Source of the DNA: Stenotrophomonas maltophilia
GTDB lineage: Bacteria > Pseudomonadota > Gammaproteobacteria > Xanthomonadales > Xanthomonadaceae
Assembly: GCF_006974125.1 (NCBI RefSeq)
Contig: NZ_CP037858.1
Span: 434,001-498,000 of the forward strand
Reading direction: 5' to 3'
Length of the DNA: 64,000 nt
Shown: positions 1 to 8,631 of the stretch, in pieces
How positions within the stretch are numbered: position 1 is the first letter of the stretch
Layout of the letters: each line of letters opens with the position of its first letter
Position numbers and translations under genes: made by a program
Notes under the pieces: model-generated
What the model saw: only the letters and a program-made list of their open reading frames with translations
Databases searched by the model: none
Told to the model about the DNA's origin: nothing

Positions 1-1382
1 AGCCGCGACAGGTTGTCGAAGGTACCGCTGTTGCTCCTGCCGCGCAGCGCGTCCTGTTCAGCCGATTCCTTGATCACGGCGTCGCGCTGGCTGTCCAGCA
101 CCGTGCTCTTGCCATCGTCCTCGATCAGCACCGCGGTCGTGGAGCCCGTCGCCAGGGTGACGCTGCCCTTCGTATCGGAGGCCGAGTTCAGCAGATGCAC
201 GGTGCCGCGCTGATTCAAGGTGGTCGTGGCCACCGCCACGCCCGCCTGCTCGACCGCGCGCCCGGCCAGGGTGATATCGCCTTCGCGCGCCTGGATCAGG
301 CCGCTGTTGCGCACGCTGCCGGCACTGCTGTCGGCAATGAAACGCGGCGCGACTTCGTTGCCTCGGGTAGTGGAGGCGGTGTTCTGCGCGGTGCCCACGC
401 CGCGCCGGATCACGAAACTGTCACCGGCCGCCAGCTGGGCCTGGCCCTTGCGGGTCTCGATCTGGCCAGCGTTCTCCACGCTGTGGCCAGCCAGCAGCAC
501 GTAGCCGCCGCCACGGGTGGCGGTGGTGGGCTCGTGGGTACTGATGCGCGCGCCCTGCTCGACCATCACCTTGCCGAAGGCATCGGTCAGTGAGGCCGTG
601 CTGGCATCGGCGCTGTACAGGCCGTTGTCGCGGAACTGCGCATCACTGATGCGTGTTGCCGCCGCGACCAGATTGCGCACGTTGACCTGGCTGTTGTTGC
701 CGAACACCACGCCGTTGCGGTTGGCCACGAACACCGTGCCACTGGCCTTGAGCTGGCCGAGGATCTGGCTGGGCCGGGCGTTGGGATCATTGACCCGGTT
801 CAGCACCGCCCAGTCGGGGTTCTGCAGGAAGTTCAGCGTGGTATTGCCGCCCACGTTGAAAGTCTCCCAGTTGAGGATCGCCTTGTCCGCGGTCTGCTCG
901 ATGCTGACCTGGACCCGGCCATCGGCCCCTTGCGACTGGATGGCTTCACGCGCGTTGATCCAGCCGCGCGTGAGTGGGTTCTCGTCCGCCTTCAGGCCGT
1001 CCTTGCCCAGGCCGTCGGCGATCACCAAGCCACCGTCGCGGCGCACCTGCCGGGCCTGCTCCTGCAGGCGCTGCTGCAGGGCGATCGCCTGCGCTGCGGT
1101 GCCGAGGTTGTCGATCGATTGCTGCAGCTTCTGCCGCGCCGCGTCCTGCTGCTGTGCCGGCAGCTGGAACTGGATCGGCACGCCATTGGGCATGCGCCCG
1201 CTCTGTGCCGCTGCCCCCTGGGCCGCACCGCGATCGGCGAACCATGCCGGGCTGAATGCCTGCTGCGCCTGGCTGGCCGGAGCAACGACAGAGCCCAACG
1301 CCACCGCAATGGCCCAAGCCATCGGGTGATTGCGGCGCAGCAGCGCGGCCGGACGAACAGCGGACGTGAGCGGGTGCGACAT
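1..1382 (-). CDS. Two-partner-secretion exoprotein with filamentous haemagglutinin N-terminal domain, partial (C-terminus beyond window)
   Basis: The reading frame is open from an ATG at 1382 to the window edge, giving 460 codons. The N-terminus has arginines followed by a hydrophobic stretch ending in ASQAQQA, which reads as a signal peptide. At about residues 150-260 comes the typical TPS domain (NWETFNVGGNTTLNF, then VFVANRNGVVFG and NVRNL), followed by repeats rich in beta structure. Such proteins cross the outer membrane through a TpsB partner; none is seen here, but it could lie beyond position 1. By position after a type II secretion cluster it matches PdtA of the P. aeruginosa hxc region; this equivalence is inference from gene order. 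Function of the missing part is unknown. Confidence 0.85.
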   Translation of the reverse strand, partial: MSHPLTSAVRPAALLRRNHPMAWAIAVALGSVVAPASQAQQAFSPAWFADRGAAQGAAAQSGRMPNGVPIQFQLPAQQQDAARQKLQQSIDNLGTAAQAIALQQRLQEQARQVRRDGGLVIADGLGKDGLKADENPLTRGWINAREAIQSQGADGRVQVSIEQTADKAILNWETFNVGGNTTLNFLQNPDWAVLNRVNDPNARPSQILGQLKASGTVFVANRNGVVFGNNSQVNVRNLVAAATRISDAQFRDNGLYSADASTASLTDAFGKVMVEQGARISTHEPTTATRGGGYVLLAGHSVENAGQIETRKGQAQLAAGDSFVIRRGVGTAQNTASTTRGNEVAPRFIADSSAGSVRNSGLIQAREGDITLAGRAVEQAGVAVATTTLNQRGTVHLLNSASDTKGSVTLATGSTTAVLIEDDGKSTVLDSQRDAVIKESAEQDALRGRSNSGTFDNLSR

Positions 1383-1528
1383 CGGGACCTCGGCAATCGG
1401 GTGGGCCGCGGCGGCGGCAGCAATCGGAAGGCACGTGCAACGCGTGCCCTGCCCTTGATAGACGGTCTACGTGACGTGAAGCCGACAGGAATCTGCGGTC
1501 CCCACAGGCGACTGACCAGGGAAACGAA

Positions 1529-1553
1529 GACGCCGGCCCAAAGGGCCGGCGTC
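1529..1553 (-). terminator. Rho-independent terminator after the DING-protein gene
   Basis: A perfect 11-bp inverted repeat (GACGCCGGCCC / GGGCCGGCGTC) with an AAA loop lies about 30 bases past the stop of the gene ending at 1585. On the minus strand it is followed by TTCGTTTCCC, a moderately T-rich tail. It would separate the DING gene from the exoprotein gene downstream. Confidence 0.8.
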
Positions 1554-1584
1554 GGGTCAAACAGATATCAGCAAGCGGTCGCGA

Positions 1585-2817
1585 TTACAGCGGGCGACCG
1601 ATGTTGGCGCAGGTGCTCGGGTTGTTCAGCGCTGCAGCGTTGCCGGCCAGCACGAAGCGGGCACGGATGGCTTCACGCCAGGTCTTGGTCAGCGGGATGA
1701 AGCCGTGGGCACGGACGGCGGCATCGTTGGTGCCGTTGGTGCCGGCGTTGTAGTGGTTCATCAGGAAACCACGCAGGCTGTTGGCAACCGCGGTGGCCTT
1801 GTAGCACTGGCCGAACACCAGGTTGGTGTAACCGGCGATCGGGTAGCCATTGGCCGGATTGCCGAACACCGGCACCCACTTGGCCGGGTCGCTGGCGTCG
1901 GCACCGGACGGCGGAGCTGCGGATTCCAGGGTAGCCTGCACGTCCACTTCGTTCGGCGAATAGCCCTTCACCTTGGCGACCTTGGTCGCATCGCTCAGGG
2001 CAGCCTGGCGAGCAGCTTCGGTGTTGTCGGCAGCCGGGATGGCGTCCGGGCTGACGTAGCCGATGCGGCCCACGGCAGCCTGCACGGTGCTGTACAGCGC
2101 GCTGCCGCCGGTGGCGCTGGCCGGGATGAAGTTGGCCGGCGCGGTGTTGTTGACGAACAGGTTCTTGAAGGTCGACTGCACCGCGAACTTCGGAGCGGCG
2201 GTTTCGCCCGTTGCCCAGGCAACCTGCTTCAGGGTGGTGCCTTCGACGTCGGCCTTGGTGCAGGCGGTGGTCAGGAAGCGGGTCAGCAGTTCGCTGGTGC
2301 CGCTGCTTTCGTCGCGGTAGACGACAACGAGGTCACCGCTACGGCCCGACCCGGCAATGTCTTCCCACTTGGTGATCTTGCCCGAGAACACGCCGCAGAT
2401 CTGGGTCACGTTCAGGTTCAGGGCGCCACCGGCCTTGTTGAACGGAACGGTGACGGAGGTCGCGACCGACGGCACCTGGATCAGCGCGCCGTAACGGTTG
2501 GCATCGCCAGCAACGTTGTAGGTGGTGTTGTAGGTGGTCAGTTCGGTGCCGCTCAGCACCGAGTCGCTACCGGCGAAATGCACGGTGCCAGTCGCCTGGA
2601 ACAGCGCCGAGTTGTTTTCAAGGAAGGCCTTCTTGCCGGTGCCCGAGCCGGTCACGGCGTAGCTGAAGCTGGCCGGCAGGATGCTGTCCGGCTTGCCCTT
2701 GTACAGGTCGGCCGGCAGCGAAGCGCCGCCGCCGGTGACAGTCTGCGCCGAAGCGGCACCGGCGGTGGCCAGCAGCGCGGTGGCAACCAGCGCGGCCAGG
2801 GTCTTGTACTTGTTCAT
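1585..2817 (-). CDS. Secreted DING/PstS-family phosphate-binding protein
   Basis: 410 residues. A clear Sec signal peptide (MNKYKTLAALVATALLATAG, cleavage near AQT) precedes a mature start TVTGGGASLPADLY, which resembles the DINGGG start that names the DING subfamily of PstS-like phosphate-binding proteins. Typical family motifs follow: HFAGSDSVLSGTEL, LIQVPSVATSV, ICGVFSGKITKW, YRDESSGTSELLTRF. A ribosome binding site (AGGAGA) sits just before the ATG. DING proteins bind phosphate; one in P. aeruginosa is an Hxc type II secretion substrate. The gene lies directly after gspF, so it is probably the cargo of this local system. That role is inference. Confidence 0.88.
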   Translation of the reverse strand: MNKYKTLAALVATALLATAGAASAQTVTGGGASLPADLYKGKPDSILPASFSYAVTGSGTGKKAFLENNSALFQATGTVHFAGSDSVLSGTELTTYNTTYNVAGDANRYGALIQVPSVATSVTVPFNKAGGALNLNVTQICGVFSGKITKWEDIAGSGRSGDLVVVYRDESSGTSELLTRFLTTACTKADVEGTTLKQVAWATGETAAPKFAVQSTFKNLFVNNTAPANFIPASATGGSALYSTVQAAVGRIGYVSPDAIPAADNTEAARQAALSDATKVAKVKGYSPNEVDVQATLESAAPPSGADASDPAKWVPVFGNPANGYPIAGYTNLVFGQCYKATAVANSLRGFLMNHYNAGTNGTNDAAVRAHGFIPLTKTWREAIRARFVLAGNAAALNNPSTCANIGRPL

Positions 2818-3088
2818 GATCTTCTCCTGAAGGGTTTACTGCGAAGGGAAACGCCAAGGGAGGAACGGTCACTACACGCCTGCTGCCGCCGAGGGCCTCC
2901 CAGCCCACTCTGCGGCGACGTGTCCATGCTGGTCCGTGCCGATGACAGGCCGCTTAAGAAACCTGTGGAAGATCGAAAAAAGGTATGGAGGATTGTGTGG
3001 AGAAATCCAGGTCTCAGTAGATCCACGCCATGCGTGGATGCGCCGCCCAGGGTGCGCGTCGGTTGATCCATCCACGCATGGCGTGGAT
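2818..3088. other. Intergenic region between DING gene and gspF with one GTAG repeat pair
   Basis: 271 bases without a gene. It must hold the DING promoter on the minus strand. A single CTGTCAT (minus strand, 2942-2948) equals half of a Pho box, but no second half lies at the right spacing. The left arm of an inverted GTAG repeat begins at 3015. Confidence 0.5.
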
Positions 3089-3094
3089 CTACTG
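3015..3094. repeat. Inverted pair of GTAG (SMAG-like) elements, GTAGATCCACGC type
   Basis: The 25 bases at 3015-3039 are the exact reverse complement of 3070-3094. Each arm is itself a hairpin (ATCCACGC-CAT-GCGTGGAT). Two arms beginning GTAG in inverted orientation match the S. maltophilia SMAG/REP repeat format. The right arm overlaps the last codon of gspF. Such pairs may fold in the transcript and affect stability or termination. Confidence 0.85.
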
Positions 3095-4288
3095 CACCAG
3101 CTGATTCATTTCCATGATCGGCATCAGCACCGCCAGCACGATCGTCAGCACTACGCCGCCCATCACCAGGATCATGGTCGGCTCCAGCAACGCAGTCAGT
3201 GCCATCGCGCGACGCTCGAGCTCGCGCGAGATCGTCTGTGCGGCGCGATCCAGCAGCGGTGCCAGCGAACCGGTCTTCTCGCCACTGGCCACCAGATGCA
3301 CCAGGATCGGCGGATACACCTTCTGCACCTTCAGCGCAGAGCCAAGCGCGGCACCTTCGCGCACGCGCGCGGACACATCGTCGGCACAGCGCGCCAGCAG
3401 CGCATTGCCCAGGGTCTGCCGCGCCGCCTCCAGTGCACGCAGCAGCGGCACACCGGCATCCAGCAGGATCGCCAGTGTCGAGGCGAAGCGCGCACTGTTC
3501 ACACCCAGCACGAATCGCCCGACCATCGGCACCCGCAGGAGCATCGCGTCCCATCGCAGGCGCAGCTCGGGCTTGCGCAGGGCCAACCGCCAGGCCACCA
3601 CCAGCGCAGCGATACCGAGCCCCATCCACATGCCCCAGCTGCGCACGAACGCGCTGGCGGCCAGCATCACCTGCGTGAGCATCGGCAGCGTCTGGCGTGC
3701 CTGCACGAACGCGGTCACCACCTGCGGCACCACGTAGCTGAGCAGGAAGATCACGATCGCCACCGACACCAGGCTGATCGCCGCCGGGTAGATGAAGGCG
3801 GTCAGTACCTTGGCCTGCAGCGCATTGCGCTCTTCGATGTAGTCGGCCAGGCGCTCCATCACCCGTGCGAGGTCGCCGGAGTCTTCACCTGCACCCACCA
3901 GCGCCCGATAGATCGGTGGAAAATCGCGTGGCCGCGCTGCCAGCGCCACGGTCAGTCGCTGGCCGGCACGAACGTCGGCGCGTACCGCGGTGAGTGCCTG
4001 GGCCACGTGCGGGCGCTCGGCCTGCTCGATCACCGCGCTCAATGCGCCTTCCAACGGCAGGCTGGCAGCCAGCAGGCTTGCCAGCTGACGCGTGGCCCAG
4101 GCCAGCTCGCTGGCAGACAGCCTGCGGGCGCCCCAGCCACTGCCCGCACTGCGCGCCGCACTCACCTGCACCGGTGTCAGCCCGCGACCACGCAGCAGCT
4201 GGCGCGCACCGCGCGGGCTGTCGGCATCCAATTGGCCCTTCTCGATGCGGCCCTGCGCGTTGGCAGCCTGGTAGTCGAACAGTGCCAT
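3089..4288 (-). CDS. gspF: Type II secretion inner-membrane platform protein GspF
   Basis: 399 residues, the usual GspF length. It starts MALFDYQAANAQGRIEKG, the standard GspF opening, and has two GspF repeats with three membrane segments (about 170-195, 215-240 and 370-395, the last ending VLAVLMPIMEMNQLV). GspF anchors the assembly platform and connects the GspE ATPase to pseudopilus growth. It is the last gspG-F operon gene, 7 bases after gspE. Nothing looks degenerate. Confidence 0.96.
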   Translation of the reverse strand: MALFDYQAANAQGRIEKGQLDADSPRGARQLLRGRGLTPVQVSAARSAGSGWGARRLSASELAWATRQLASLLAASLPLEGALSAVIEQAERPHVAQALTAVRADVRAGQRLTVALAARPRDFPPIYRALVGAGEDSGDLARVMERLADYIEERNALQAKVLTAFIYPAAISLVSVAIVIFLLSYVVPQVVTAFVQARQTLPMLTQVMLAASAFVRSWGMWMGLGIAALVVAWRLALRKPELRLRWDAMLLRVPMVGRFVLGVNSARFASTLAILLDAGVPLLRALEAARQTLGNALLARCADDVSARVREGAALGSALKVQKVYPPILVHLVASGEKTGSLAPLLDRAAQTISRELERRAMALTALLEPTMILVMGGVVLTIVLAVLMPIMEMNQLVQ

Positions 4289-4295
4289 GCAGGCC

Positions 4296-5729
4296 TCAAT
4301 CGTCGCCGGTGACGCGCAGGATCTCTTCCAGCGTGGTCACCCCGCTGTCGACCCAACGCTGGCCATCCTGCCGCAACGTCCGCATGCCGGCGCGCCGTGC
4401 GGCCTCGCGCAGCGCGGGCTCACCCTGCCCTTCATGGATCAACGCACGTACCCGGTCGTCGACCACGAACAGCTCATGGATGCCGGTTCGCCCCCGGTAG
4501 CCGCTGTTGGCGCAGGCTGCGCAGCCCACCGCGCGCCATACGGTGCGACCCTCGCCATCCACCTCGGCACGCCGGCACTGCGTACACAGCCGCCGAACCA
4601 GCCGCTGCGCCAGCACACCACGCAACGAGGACGCCAGCAGGAACGGCTCCACGCCCATGTCGGCCAGGCGGGTCACCGCCGAGATCGCATCGTTGGTATG
4701 CAGCGACGCCAGCACGCCATGCCCGGTCAGCGACGACTGCACGGCGATCTGTGCGGTTTCCAGGTCGCGGATCTCGCCGATCATGATGGTGTCCGGATCC
4801 TGGCGCAGGATCGCGCGCAGCGCGGTGCCAAAGCTCATGCCGATGCGCGCGTTGACCTGGATCTGGCCGATGCCGGCGAAGTCGTACTCCACCGGGTCTT
4901 CCACGGTGAGGATGTTGCTGGTGCTGCTGTCGAGCTGGCCCAGTGCGGCGTACAGCGACGTGGTCTTGCCGCTGCCGGTCGGCCCGGTGACCAGCACGAT
5001 GCCGTGCGGCTGCCGGATCAATCCGGTGAACGTGGCCAGTGTGTCATCGGCCATGCCCAGGCGCTGCAGCTGCAGGCGACCGGCATCCTTTTCCAGCAGG
5101 CGCAGCACAGCACGCTCGCCATGCCCGGTCGGCACCGTGGAGACGCGGATATCCAGCGGCCTCCCGCCGACGCGGATCGCGATGCGCCCGTCCTGCGGCA
5201 GGCGCTTCTCGGCAATGTCCAGGTGCGCCATGATCTTGATGCGCGATACCAGCGCGGCGTGTAGTGCGCGCCGTGGCTGCACCATGTCGCGCAGCGTGCC
5301 GTCCACCCGGTAGCGCACCACCGAATGGGTCTCGAACGGTTCGATGTGCAGGTCGCTGGCGCCATCGCGTGCAGCCTGTGCCAGCAGTGCATTGATCATG
5401 CGGATCACCGGTGCATCGTCCTGTGCATCCAGCAGATCGGTGACCTCCGGCATGTCCTGCATCAGCCGGTCCAGATCGACCTCGCTTTCGGCGGCACCGA
5501 CCACGGCAGCGGCATCACCGCCGTCACGGTACTGCTCACCCAACCGCTGCTGCCAGGTCGCGGCATCCAGTGCCTGGAACGGCAGCGGTCCATGCCGGCG
5601 GCGCAGCTCGGCCACGGCCCACGCCGCGGTGTCGGCGGTGCCCAGCAACACGGGCTCGCCGCCCGCTTCGGACAGCATCACGCCATGGCTGCGCACCCAG
5701 GCGTACGGCAGCGGTGCGGCGGTGCTCAC
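4296..5729 (-). CDS. gspE: Type II secretion assembly ATPase GspE
   Basis: 477 residues with a GTG start whose bases overlap the gspD stop. Seen are Walker A GPTGSGKTTSLYAAL, the Asp box and Walker B region ending IMIGEIRDLETA, a His box (GHGVLASLHTND), and the C-terminal tetracysteine zinc motif (CTQC ... CAAC followed by GYRGRTGIHEL). It powers pseudopilus assembly from the cytoplasmic face. The N-terminal domain is present, and all catalytic motifs are intact. Confidence 0.96.
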   Translation of the reverse strand: MSTAAPLPYAWVRSHGVMLSEAGGEPVLLGTADTAAWAVAELRRRHGPLPFQALDAATWQQRLGEQYRDGGDAAAVVGAAESEVDLDRLMQDMPEVTDLLDAQDDAPVIRMINALLAQAARDGASDLHIEPFETHSVVRYRVDGTLRDMVQPRRALHAALVSRIKIMAHLDIAEKRLPQDGRIAIRVGGRPLDIRVSTVPTGHGERAVLRLLEKDAGRLQLQRLGMADDTLATFTGLIRQPHGIVLVTGPTGSGKTTSLYAALGQLDSSTSNILTVEDPVEYDFAGIGQIQVNARIGMSFGTALRAILRQDPDTIMIGEIRDLETAQIAVQSSLTGHGVLASLHTNDAISAVTRLADMGVEPFLLASSLRGVLAQRLVRRLCTQCRRAEVDGEGRTVWRAVGCAACANSGYRGRTGIHELFVVDDRVRALIHEGQGEPALREAARRAGMRTLRQDGQRWVDSGVTTLEEILRVTGDD

Positions 5730-8107
5730 GGCCCGATCACCAGTTCCGGCGTGTAGCCCAGCCCGCGCAGCTGCTGCAGTGCCGGGTCCAGCGTTGCCGG
5801 ATCGCGCGGCAATCGCACGCGCAGGCGCTGCCCACTCTCGCCCGGCGTCGCTTCGGCATAGGCCTGCAGGCCCAGTGCCCGCACCTGCGCCACGCCCTGG
5901 CTGGCACGCGCCGGGTCCAGTCCCTGTGCGAACTGCACCAGCTGGGCATCGCCCTCACCGGCCGGATACAACGCCGCCAGGCTGGTGTTCTGCAGCGGCT
6001 GGCCCTGTCCATCGCGCGCATTGCCCTGGCCGAGCACAGACAGGTCCTGCGGCGGCAGCTGCGGTGCGGACAACGCCGGCAAGGCCCAGCTCTGTACGGG
6101 CTGCGCGCCGGCCTGCGCGTTGCGCATGTAGTCATAGCGGTCGCGGGTCAGGCGCTGGCCGGCGGCGGGATCGCGCACCACGTGCGGGCGCAGGAATACC
6201 ATCAGGTTGGTCTTGGAACGCTTGCGCGTATCACTGCGGAACAGCGCCCCCAGCACCGGGATCTTTCCCAGCCCCGGCACCGCATCACGGCCGTGGCTGA
6301 CGTTGTCCTCCAGCAGGCCACCCAGGACCATGATCTGGCCATCGTCCAGCAGCACGCTGGTATCCAGCGCACGCTTGTTGGTGATGATGCCGGCGGCACT
6401 GTTGGCACTCTGCGCGTCGATGCTGCTGACTTCCTGGTAGATGTCCAGTTTCACCGTGCCACCTTCGGAAATCTGCGGGCGCACCCGCAGCTTCAGGCCC
6501 ACGTCCTCGCGCACGATGGTCTGGAACGGATTGTTGCTGCCACCGCCACCGTCGGTCACGTAGCGGCCGCTGACGAACGGTACGGTCTGGCCGACCATGA
6601 TGCTGGCCGCCTCGTTGTCCAGCGTCATCAGGTTCGGCGTGGACAGGATGTTCGCGCCGCCCTTGCTCTGCAGCGCGTTGGCCAGCGCTTTCATGTTGAG
6701 GATCTGACCGACACCGGGCAGGTTGATGGTGCCGTCGATCACACCGATCTTCAGGCCGTCCTTGGGCAGCACGTCCAGGGTGGTGCGCGCGGTGGTGCTC
6801 AGCCCGCTGCCGCCGGTGGCGCCACCGAAGTGGGTGCCGCCAAAGGTACGGCCATTGCCCAGCATCCATTGCACGCCCAGCTCGGCCGCGTCGGTCTGGT
6901 TGACCTCCACGATCAGGCTCTCGACCAGCACCTGCGCACGGCGCTGGTCGAGCTGGTCGATCACACGCCGCAGGTTGCGGTACACCGGCTCCGGCGCCGA
7001 GATCAGCAGCGTGTTGGTGGCCACGTCCGCCTGTACCGAAATGCCGTTCTGGCTGAAGCCGGTGCTTCCCGCATCGATCGGGTCACGGCGGCTCGGGTCC
7101 AGACGCTGTGATTCCAGCGCATTGCCTCCGGTCTTGGCCTGCTGCGGCTGCGACGGCTGCGCGGGGGTGGAACGGTTGGCGTCGCCGGGCAGTGGTGTGA
7201 TGCCTTCGTTGCTGCCCATTGCCGGTGCATCGCTCTGCCCGGCCACCACGCCTCGCAGCACACCGGCCAGCTGGTTGGCCTGGGCATTGCGCAGGTAGAC
7301 CACATGCAGGTTGCCGGATTCATCCTGGGCACGGTCCAGCTTCTCCACCAGCTGCCGCGCCAGGCGGGTGCGCCCGGGGCTGCTCGACCGCAGCAGCACG
7401 CTGTTGCTGCGCGGGTCAGCCATCACCACCACCTTCTGGGTGGGCTCGGTGCCCTGCGCATCCAGCAGCGGCGCGACCATCGCCGCGACGTCAACGGCAA
7501 TGCCCTGCTGCAGCTTCACCACGTCGGTGTCCATGCCGGCCGGTGTATCCACGCTGGCGATCACCCGCGCGATGCGCTCCAGGTTGTCGGCGTAGTCGGT
7601 GATCACCAGGGTGTTGTTGCCCGGATTGGCGGTGATCGGATTGTCGGGGCTGATCATCGGTCGCAGCACCGCCACCAGCGCGGCCGCGTTCTCGTAGCGC
7701 AGCGCGAAGGTGCGCGTGGCCACCTCACCGCCGGCACCACCGGTGCCGACGCGCCCTCCCAACAGCTTGGCATCGGCCTGCGGCACCACCCGGCTGACGC
7801 CGCCGTTCTCGACCACCGCGAAGCCACGCATGCGCAGTGCACCGAGCAGCAACTGGTAGGCCTGGGTACGACTGACCGGGCCATCGGAAACCACCGTCAT
7901 CTTGCCGGTCACCCGTGGGTCGACCAGGAACTGGCGCCCGGTGAAGCGCGCGGCCATGCGCAGCACGCCGCCGATATCGGTATCCACCAGGTTCAACTGC
8001 ACCGGCTCGTCGCGGGTGTCCTGCGCCAGTACCGGCGCCGGTGCGTGGGCCATGCACACGATCAGGGCCAGTGCGGTACTGCAGGCAAGGCTGCGCATCG
8101 CCCTCAT
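5726..8107 (-). CDS. gspD: Type II secretion outer-membrane secretin GspD
   Basis: 793 residues from ATG 8107, which overlaps the upstream gspM stop as ATGA; a second ATG at 8098 is possible. A longer frame runs upstream but overlaps gspM and is Ala/Gly/Arg junk. A signal peptide (ALALIVCMAHAPAPVLAQ) is followed by N0 (VQLNLVDTDIGGVLRMAA), N1-N3 repeats and the secretin core (VPGLGKIPVLGALFRS, NLMVFLRPHVV). It forms the outer-membrane exit channel. The last 80 residues extend past the core; a section VQFAQGL...GLGYTPELV looks SPOR-like by eye rather than a normal pilotin-binding S-domain. Confidence 0.95.
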   Translation of the reverse strand: MRAMRSLACSTALALIVCMAHAPAPVLAQDTRDEPVQLNLVDTDIGGVLRMAARFTGRQFLVDPRVTGKMTVVSDGPVSRTQAYQLLLGALRMRGFAVVENGGVSRVVPQADAKLLGGRVGTGGAGGEVATRTFALRYENAAALVAVLRPMISPDNPITANPGNNTLVITDYADNLERIARVIASVDTPAGMDTDVVKLQQGIAVDVAAMVAPLLDAQGTEPTQKVVVMADPRSNSVLLRSSSPGRTRLARQLVEKLDRAQDESGNLHVVYLRNAQANQLAGVLRGVVAGQSDAPAMGSNEGITPLPGDANRSTPAQPSQPQQAKTGGNALESQRLDPSRRDPIDAGSTGFSQNGISVQADVATNTLLISAPEPVYRNLRRVIDQLDQRRAQVLVESLIVEVNQTDAAELGVQWMLGNGRTFGGTHFGGATGGSGLSTTARTTLDVLPKDGLKIGVIDGTINLPGVGQILNMKALANALQSKGGANILSTPNLMTLDNEAASIMVGQTVPFVSGRYVTDGGGGSNNPFQTIVREDVGLKLRVRPQISEGGTVKLDIYQEVSSIDAQSANSAAGIITNKRALDTSVLLDDGQIMVLGGLLEDNVSHGRDAVPGLGKIPVLGALFRSDTRKRSKTNLMVFLRPHVVRDPAAGQRLTRDRYDYMRNAQAGAQPVQSWALPALSAPQLPPQDLSVLGQGNARDGQGQPLQNTSLAALYPAGEGDAQLVQFAQGLDPARASQGVAQVRALGLQAYAEATPGESGQRLRVRLPRDPATLDPALQQLRGLGYTPELVIGP

Positions 8108-8631
8108 GGATGGGCACCCACGTTGAGCGCCATCACGATGTTTCCGGAAATCCGTGCCGCCGGCATGTTCGCATCCCCTGTGCGTGTCAGTTGCAGCTGC
8201 TTCAGTTCGATGGCCGGGTCGGCCAGCAGCGGCAGCAGCCAGTTCCATAGCGCGTCGGCGGGCACCGCCTGCACCTGCAGGTGCCAGCGCCCGTCGCGCG
8301 CTTCGATATGCAGGCCGTCGGCAAGGCCGGCGGTCCTGATGCCATCGCGCAGCCCGGCCAGTGTCGGGTGCTGGCCCTGCGCCTGCTGCTGGCGCTCGCG
8401 GGCGCGCAGCAGCGGTGCCAGTAGGCGGGACTGCGCCTGCAGCCGGGGTAGCTCGGCCTGCCAGTGCGTACGCTGCTTCAGCAGGGGCTCCAGCCACAAC
8501 GACCACAGACCCGCCACCAGCAGCGCCACCACCATCACCCACAGCATCAGCCGGTCGCGCGGTGGCAGGCGTTGCCAGCGCAGCTGCAGGCCCGCCAGCC
8601 CCTCGCCCAGCCGTAGGGTGCGGGTCGTCAC
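8104..8631 (-). CDS. gspM: Type II secretion protein GspM-like
   Basis: 175 residues, GTG start overlapping the gspL stop. It has a short cytoplasmic N-terminus, one membrane segment (about 29-48, LMLWVMVVALLVAGLWSLWL), a helical stretch and a small periplasmic domain ending QLQLTRTGDANMPAARISG. This layout is that of GspM, which pairs with GspL. Assignment rests on architecture and position between gspL and gspD; the sequence itself is poorly conserved in the family. Confidence 0.85.
   Translation of the reverse strand: MTTRTLRLGEGLAGLQLRWQRLPPRDRLMLWVMVVALLVAGLWSLWLEPLLKQRTHWQAELPRLQAQSRLLAPLLRARERQQQAQGQHPTLAGLRDGIRTAGLADGLHIEARDGRWHLQVQAVPADALWNWLLPLLADPAIELKQLQLTRTGDANMPAARISGNIVMALNVGAHP

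Noticed and set aside
2942..2948. CTGTCAT on the minus strand as a Pho box before the DING gene
   Set aside because: Only one 7-bp half is present; the positions 11 bases to either side do not match. The phosphate link rests on gene content, not on this site.
8108..8542. Longer GspD start far upstream
   Set aside because: It overlaps gspM almost completely, is Ala/Gly/Arg-rich text and lacks a signal peptide; the ATG at 8107 gives a proper one.
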